From: Jacaranda mimosifolia
Lineage: Eukaryota > Streptophyta > Magnoliopsida > Lamiales > Bignoniaceae
DNA length: 64,000 nucleotides
Assembly (NCBI GenBank): GCA_018894105.1
Contig: CM032119.1
Span: forward strand, 14,029,246 to 14,093,245
Reading direction: 5' to 3'
Part shown: piece after piece, positions 59,809-64,000 of the stretch
Layout: each line of letters opens with the position of its first letter
Numbering within the stretch: the stretch's first letter is position 1
Made by a program: the position numbers and the translations under genes
Notes under the pieces: model-generated
Database searches by the model: none
The model's input: only the letters and a program-made list of their open reading frames with translations
What the model was told of the DNA's origin: nothing

Positions 59809-60810
59809 ATAATAATAAGCCAATTAGTGCAATAACCTAATTATTGTCATTTAGAGCCCAATTTTCCAAATTTAGGGTTTTTCTAACTCAATTAACTCAA
59901 TAATTCCCTAATTATCACCTTTGATACAATTTTTAAATCTAAAAATTCAATATCAACCATGCAAGAACATTTACTACCTACTACAATTCGAAATCAATTA
60001 TTCAAAGGCACAATAGGTTTAAACAAATGAAAATGTACAAAAATCCTAATCTCAAAAGCAATCTTTACCCTGAAACGCACAATCGAGACCCCAAAACACT
60101 AAATCGAATGCTCCACCGCGATGAGGAGAAAATTTTGTTTGAGGACCGTCGCCATCGTAAAAATACAAAACCACCGGCCATCGTAAAAATACAAAACCAC
60201 TACCGTTGGCTATGTCTCGACCTCCTGAGTCCAACGGTCCTATTGGTTTTCAGTTTTGAGGCTTGGATGACCTTCAACCGCCGACAGCTGCCTTGAGTTT
60301 TGCTTCTCCCCGCCACGTCTACTCTTCCGATTCCACTGCCGCCGCCACGTCCAGCTTCCATGCAAGGTGTAGCTAAAAGTGAGGAGAGGTAGTTGGTGGT
60401 GTTGGGTGGTAGAGATGGTTGCCAATAAAGGTGGTGAAGATGGTGAGAAGGTGACGCGGTGAAGGATAGAAAATGGTGATGAAGATAAGAATGAAAAAGG
60501 AAAGTGAAGAAAGTTACTATTTTTATAAAATCCAATTTTTTGTATTTGCAATTTAGCCCCTCAATTCATGTTAGTCATTCAATTAAGTCCTAATGATCTA
60601 TTGGAATCCGGTTTTGACCCTAGTTGACTTTTTCTTTCCATGCCAACCCCTAAGTTTTCAAGAGTTTCTCAATTAAAATCCTGCTTAATTGCGAATTAAC
60701 CCCCAAGAAATTTAGAGAATAATAATAATATAAAGAATAATTAAATTTTCATAAATTTTAAAATGATAAAATTTTAAATGCTATTAATCATAAACCTTTG
60801 GGTTGTTACA
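59809..60810 (-). repeat. solo LTR, 5' part (minus orientation)
   Basis: On the minus strand it starts TGTAACAACCCAAAGG at 60810, continues through a GGGGTTGGCATGG part, a CT/CAC-rich part, a CGG-rich part and GTTTTGAGG, in the same order as LTR 1. It ends where the nested array begins (59808). Together with 50283-51972 it makes an LTR of about 2.69 kb. The open frames at 60052-60551 are LTR sequence, not genes. Confidence 0.75.
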
Positions 60811-60815
60811 TCAAA
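60811..60815. other. target-site duplication TCAAA, right copy
   Basis: It pairs with 50278-50282 and supports a single solo LTR spanning both parts. Confidence 0.65.
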
Positions 60816-62813
60816 TATTTGTTTTAATTTCAAATCCTACTGTGAACCACACACACACACACACACACACAAACAAAATAACTTCCTTATGTTTTATAAA
60901 ACCACGTACACCGCCTGCCCCTCCACATTTGTTGCCCATTTAACATAATTTTAATATAAAAAGATCAATTTACCCTTAATCATTTCACATATATACAATT
61001 CAATTTAAATAATTTTTTATTATCATATTTTATTTATTTATTTATTTTTCATTCTTTTCTTTTCTTTTTATTCTCATTTCTCTCTTCTTCCATTATTTCA
61101 TATATTTCTCATTTTATACATATAAATAAATTTATCATTGTTTCTCATTTCTCATTATTTCATTTATTCTCATTTTATACATATATATAAATTTATCTAT
61201 ACAGTTTTAAATAATTTTTATTTTTATCTTTTTTCTTTCTAATTATTCATGCATGTATACTTATTTTTTCTATTTATACTTATTCACATATATATAAATT
61301 TATCAATTTAATTTAAATTACTTTTATTTTATCTATTATTTTCTATTTATTCATTTTGAATTAAATAATATTTAATATTTATAAATATATATAATATAAT
61401 TTTTTATTCATACTTATATACATAAATAGTATATATATACATATATATAATTTATATATATATATATTTCAATAAAATTTAAAGAAGATTCATCATATAT
61501 TTCTCATTTTATACACATATAAATTTATCATTATTTCTCATTTCTCATTATTTCATATATTCTTATTTTATACATATGTGTAAATTTATTTAATGAATTT
61601 GGATGGCAATGCAATTTTGTTTCCCTCCAACTTTGTATTCCCTCCAAAATTTGGCCCATAAAAAATGTTAACAATTGTTTTTATTATTAGTTTGACATAA
61701 TAATTTAACTTGATTTCTTCCAAAAATTTGATTCCTTCCAATAATAATGAATTCTCTTCATTTTTTCAATTCCTCTAAATTTTAGCTTCTCCATTTTTTT
61801 TTTGTATAAATAATTTATAGCAAACTTAATTTCTTTTATCTTAGATTATATGATGAATTGACATATAATTTTTTAAATTATTAAATGACTTTCTATTATA
61901 GTTAAAGTATTTATAAATTTTGGTGCTTAAGAATTTAATTTTTTATTATAATTTATACAATATTCTTTTAGTAAAATTTTAAAAACTCCGTAAAATAAAT
62001 AGTTAAATGTTACATACCTAAATAGCCAAAAAAAAAAAGAAAGAAATCTAGTTTATCATAATACTTAATGAAAAGAAAACGGTCCCTAAATTTAGGCCTG
62101 TTAATGTTATATTTTATTTTTTAATCATTGTATTGGCTAGTTAAAGATTTTTATAACTTATAGATATCTATGTGTTAATTATGTGTATGTTTTACTATAT
62201 AAATTGCTAAAATGAAAATAACTTTCATGGTTTAATATAGTGTAAAAAAAATATTAACTTAAAGTATATTATTAAATGTAATGATTATTAACTTTCATGG
62301 ACCTGAACAAGTTGTTCTTAAGAATTAGTTGGTCTACATATTATATTTCCGTCAAAAAATAAGTTTCCCTCCCAAAATGAATTCCCCTATTATTTTTTTA
62401 TTCCCTCCAAACTTTTGCTCCTCCCTCCATTTTGTGTATAAATAGTATATACAAAAATTATTTGTTTTATCTTATATTATAAGATGAATTATGGCATATT
62501 ATTATGGGGGTTAAAAATTTAATTCTATTCTTTGTTAATATTTATTAGGACATTGTTTTTGAACAAAAAGATTTTAAAAAAATTATTTATAAATTCTAAA
62601 AACTTTAGTCTTTACGTGTAATTAATTTCATTTTAAAAATTAAAATATTATGTACTAATAATATATTGATGTGGACAATTTGAACATGCATTTATTGAAA
62701 ATTTTCTACATTTAATTAACGCAAATTATTTTGAAATTGATCAACTTGTATAACTTTAACATAGTTGGAAATTTTGAAACTATTTTGAAATACTTAGGAC
62801 ATTGTAATATAAA
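60816..62813. other. AT-rich intergenic DNA with local repeats
   Basis: No gene is seen. A (CA)n microsatellite lies at 60848-60870. 61097-61198 and 61496-61592 are diverged copies of one about 95-bp sequence (TTCTCATTTTATACATAT, TTTCTCATTTCTCATTATTT). TCCCTCCAAA words and a GTATAAATA...TTTATCTTA block recur near 61800 and 62440. Confidence 0.55.
60848..60870. repeat. (CA)n microsatellite
   Basis: About 11 CA units, immediately after the solo LTR flank. Confidence 0.9.
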
Positions 62814-64000
62814 TGTAACACCCCTAGAATTTTCTTGAATTGTGATAACTTAATTGTCAAATTATTTTCATTTTAATTAATTTTATGAATTTTTATAATT
62901 ATTTTCATTTAAGAAGTTTTTTGGTCAATATATAATATTAATAAACTTGATTTCATGCTAATTAAAACTTATGGGGCCAATTTGTAATTATAGAGGATTT
63001 AATTGTGCAACTTTGGAGAATAGTGGGGTCTGTATGGAAGGGTCTTGGTCAACAGGGTCAAAATTATAATTTTTAAAATTGAAAGGATCTAATTGAGGTT
63101 GATTGGAAATCTTTGGGGCTAATTTGCAAAATTGAAGAATTTAATTTGATAAAAACTAGCAAACGGCATTTGAAACCTCCATTTCCCTTTCTTTTTCCTT
63201 TTTCTCCTCCACTCGCGACCACTACTTCACCCCGGCGATCTTCCACCGGCGACTAATTTTCACTAAACCAAACTGACCAAATCACTCCCCTTAACTCCAG
63301 CTACAATCACACACCACCATGCACGGCTGAATCCCATTCCAGCGAGCCATCGCGAGAGAGATCGAGAACAAGCTTCACGGCAGGCAAGTGTGTTTCTCGT
63401 TTTTCGGCAACCAACTTCGACTCCAAGGGGTGGCCTAGGCAGTACTCGACAGGGAGAACACCGTGGAGGTATTACATGGCAGTGAAACGCAGTGACGGTG
63501 ACAAGAATTGGTGATCGGAGCGCGGTCGTGAAGACCTATTTTGAAGGCTGTTGAGCTCGGTTGAGGGTGCTACAGGCCGTGAAACTTGAAACTGAAGGCG
63601 GCATTGGATTCAAGAGCATGAGAAGAGCATTTTGGTGAGAACTTTGGGCAACTCCGACGGCAGCGGACGGTGGCGGAGCTGAGGTAGAATTTTCTCCTCG
63701 ATGCGGTGATCATTACGGTAGTCTCAATTGTTGAATTTGAGGTCTCGAATGGGTGATTCGTGGGTAAAATAATTGGAAAGGATTTGGTTATATATATATA
63801 CATGTTATATATTCTATTCCTTCAAAGTTTTGTTGTATAACAAGAATGAGTGCATGGATTCTATATATATATAGGTACTTGGATCATGCATGGATGGAAT
63901 ATTTTATAAGTGTGGACCCAGATATGTTGTACTATATGCCAAATTTGGACTTAGTGTGTTTAATAAGAAATTAAACCTTAAATTGTGAATTTGGGACCTA
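62814..64000 (+). repeat. 5' part of a fourth LTR, cut by the window edge
   Basis: It starts TGTAACACCCCTAGAATTTT and has the same layout as LTR 1 and LTR A: a stretch with GGGGCCAATTTGTAATT and GGTCAACAGGGTCAAA, a CT-rich run at about 63180-63210, a CGG-rich part at 63220-63700 and a GGCATTGGATTCA(A)GAGC word shared with LTR 1 (37650). The minus-strand frame at 63570-63803 is a shadow. Confidence 0.65.

Noticed and set aside
60052..60551. Minus-strand frames with proline/serine-rich translation
   Set aside because: They are inside the solo LTR's CT- and CGG-rich part, which gives similar frames in the other LTR families.

Overview
The window is nuclear DNA of a flowering plant, most likely a eudicot. 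It is AT-rich, has GT-AG introns, and consists mainly of plant transposable elements in several nested layers. One intact host gene is recognisable: a five-exon, plus-strand cytochrome P450 of the CYP72 clan (CYP72A-like), at 22791-25474. Almost every other long open frame is a transposon remnant or a shadow. The species cannot be named from this sequence.

Layout. 1-3336: minus-strand LTR retrotransposon, with its 5' LTR (1118-3336, TG...CA), a primer-binding-site-like sequence and part of the internal region. About 5140-10680: decayed minus-strand Ty3/gypsy element with PBS, gag/protease remnant, a 16-unit minisatellite and a plus-strand (antisense) extra ORF, resembling Tat/Retand-type elements. 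11112-16360: broken caulimovirid-like pararetroviral copy in the order PBS, movement protein, coat protein/zinc knuckle, protease, reverse transcriptase, RNase H, with no integrase. 18104-19447: non-autonomous hAT-like element. 22791-25474: the P450 gene. 26088-26247: a MITE. 29881-33848: CACTA (En/Spm) element with transposase-associated fragments. 36116-36965: left end of a second CACTA element, interrupted by a retrotransposon array.

36966-49907 is an LTR-gag-LTR-gag-LTR array with a 5371-bp period. Its middle LTR looks like a crossover product of the outer two, and it carries gag but no pol. 50283-60810 is a minus-strand solo LTR with a perfect 5-bp target duplication (TCAAA). It is split by a second LTR array at 51973-59808, which has its own duplication (ATAAT). 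A fourth related LTR starts at 62814 and runs off the window. These LTR families share the start TGTAACA(C/A)CCC and a common internal layout.

The genes do not form a pathway. The P450 is probably an ER-membrane monooxygenase of specialised or hormone metabolism. The rest records transposition, LTR-LTR recombination and local tandem amplification. I found no clearly new functional system. The most instructive parts are the two recombined LTR arrays and the antisense-ORF retroelement.
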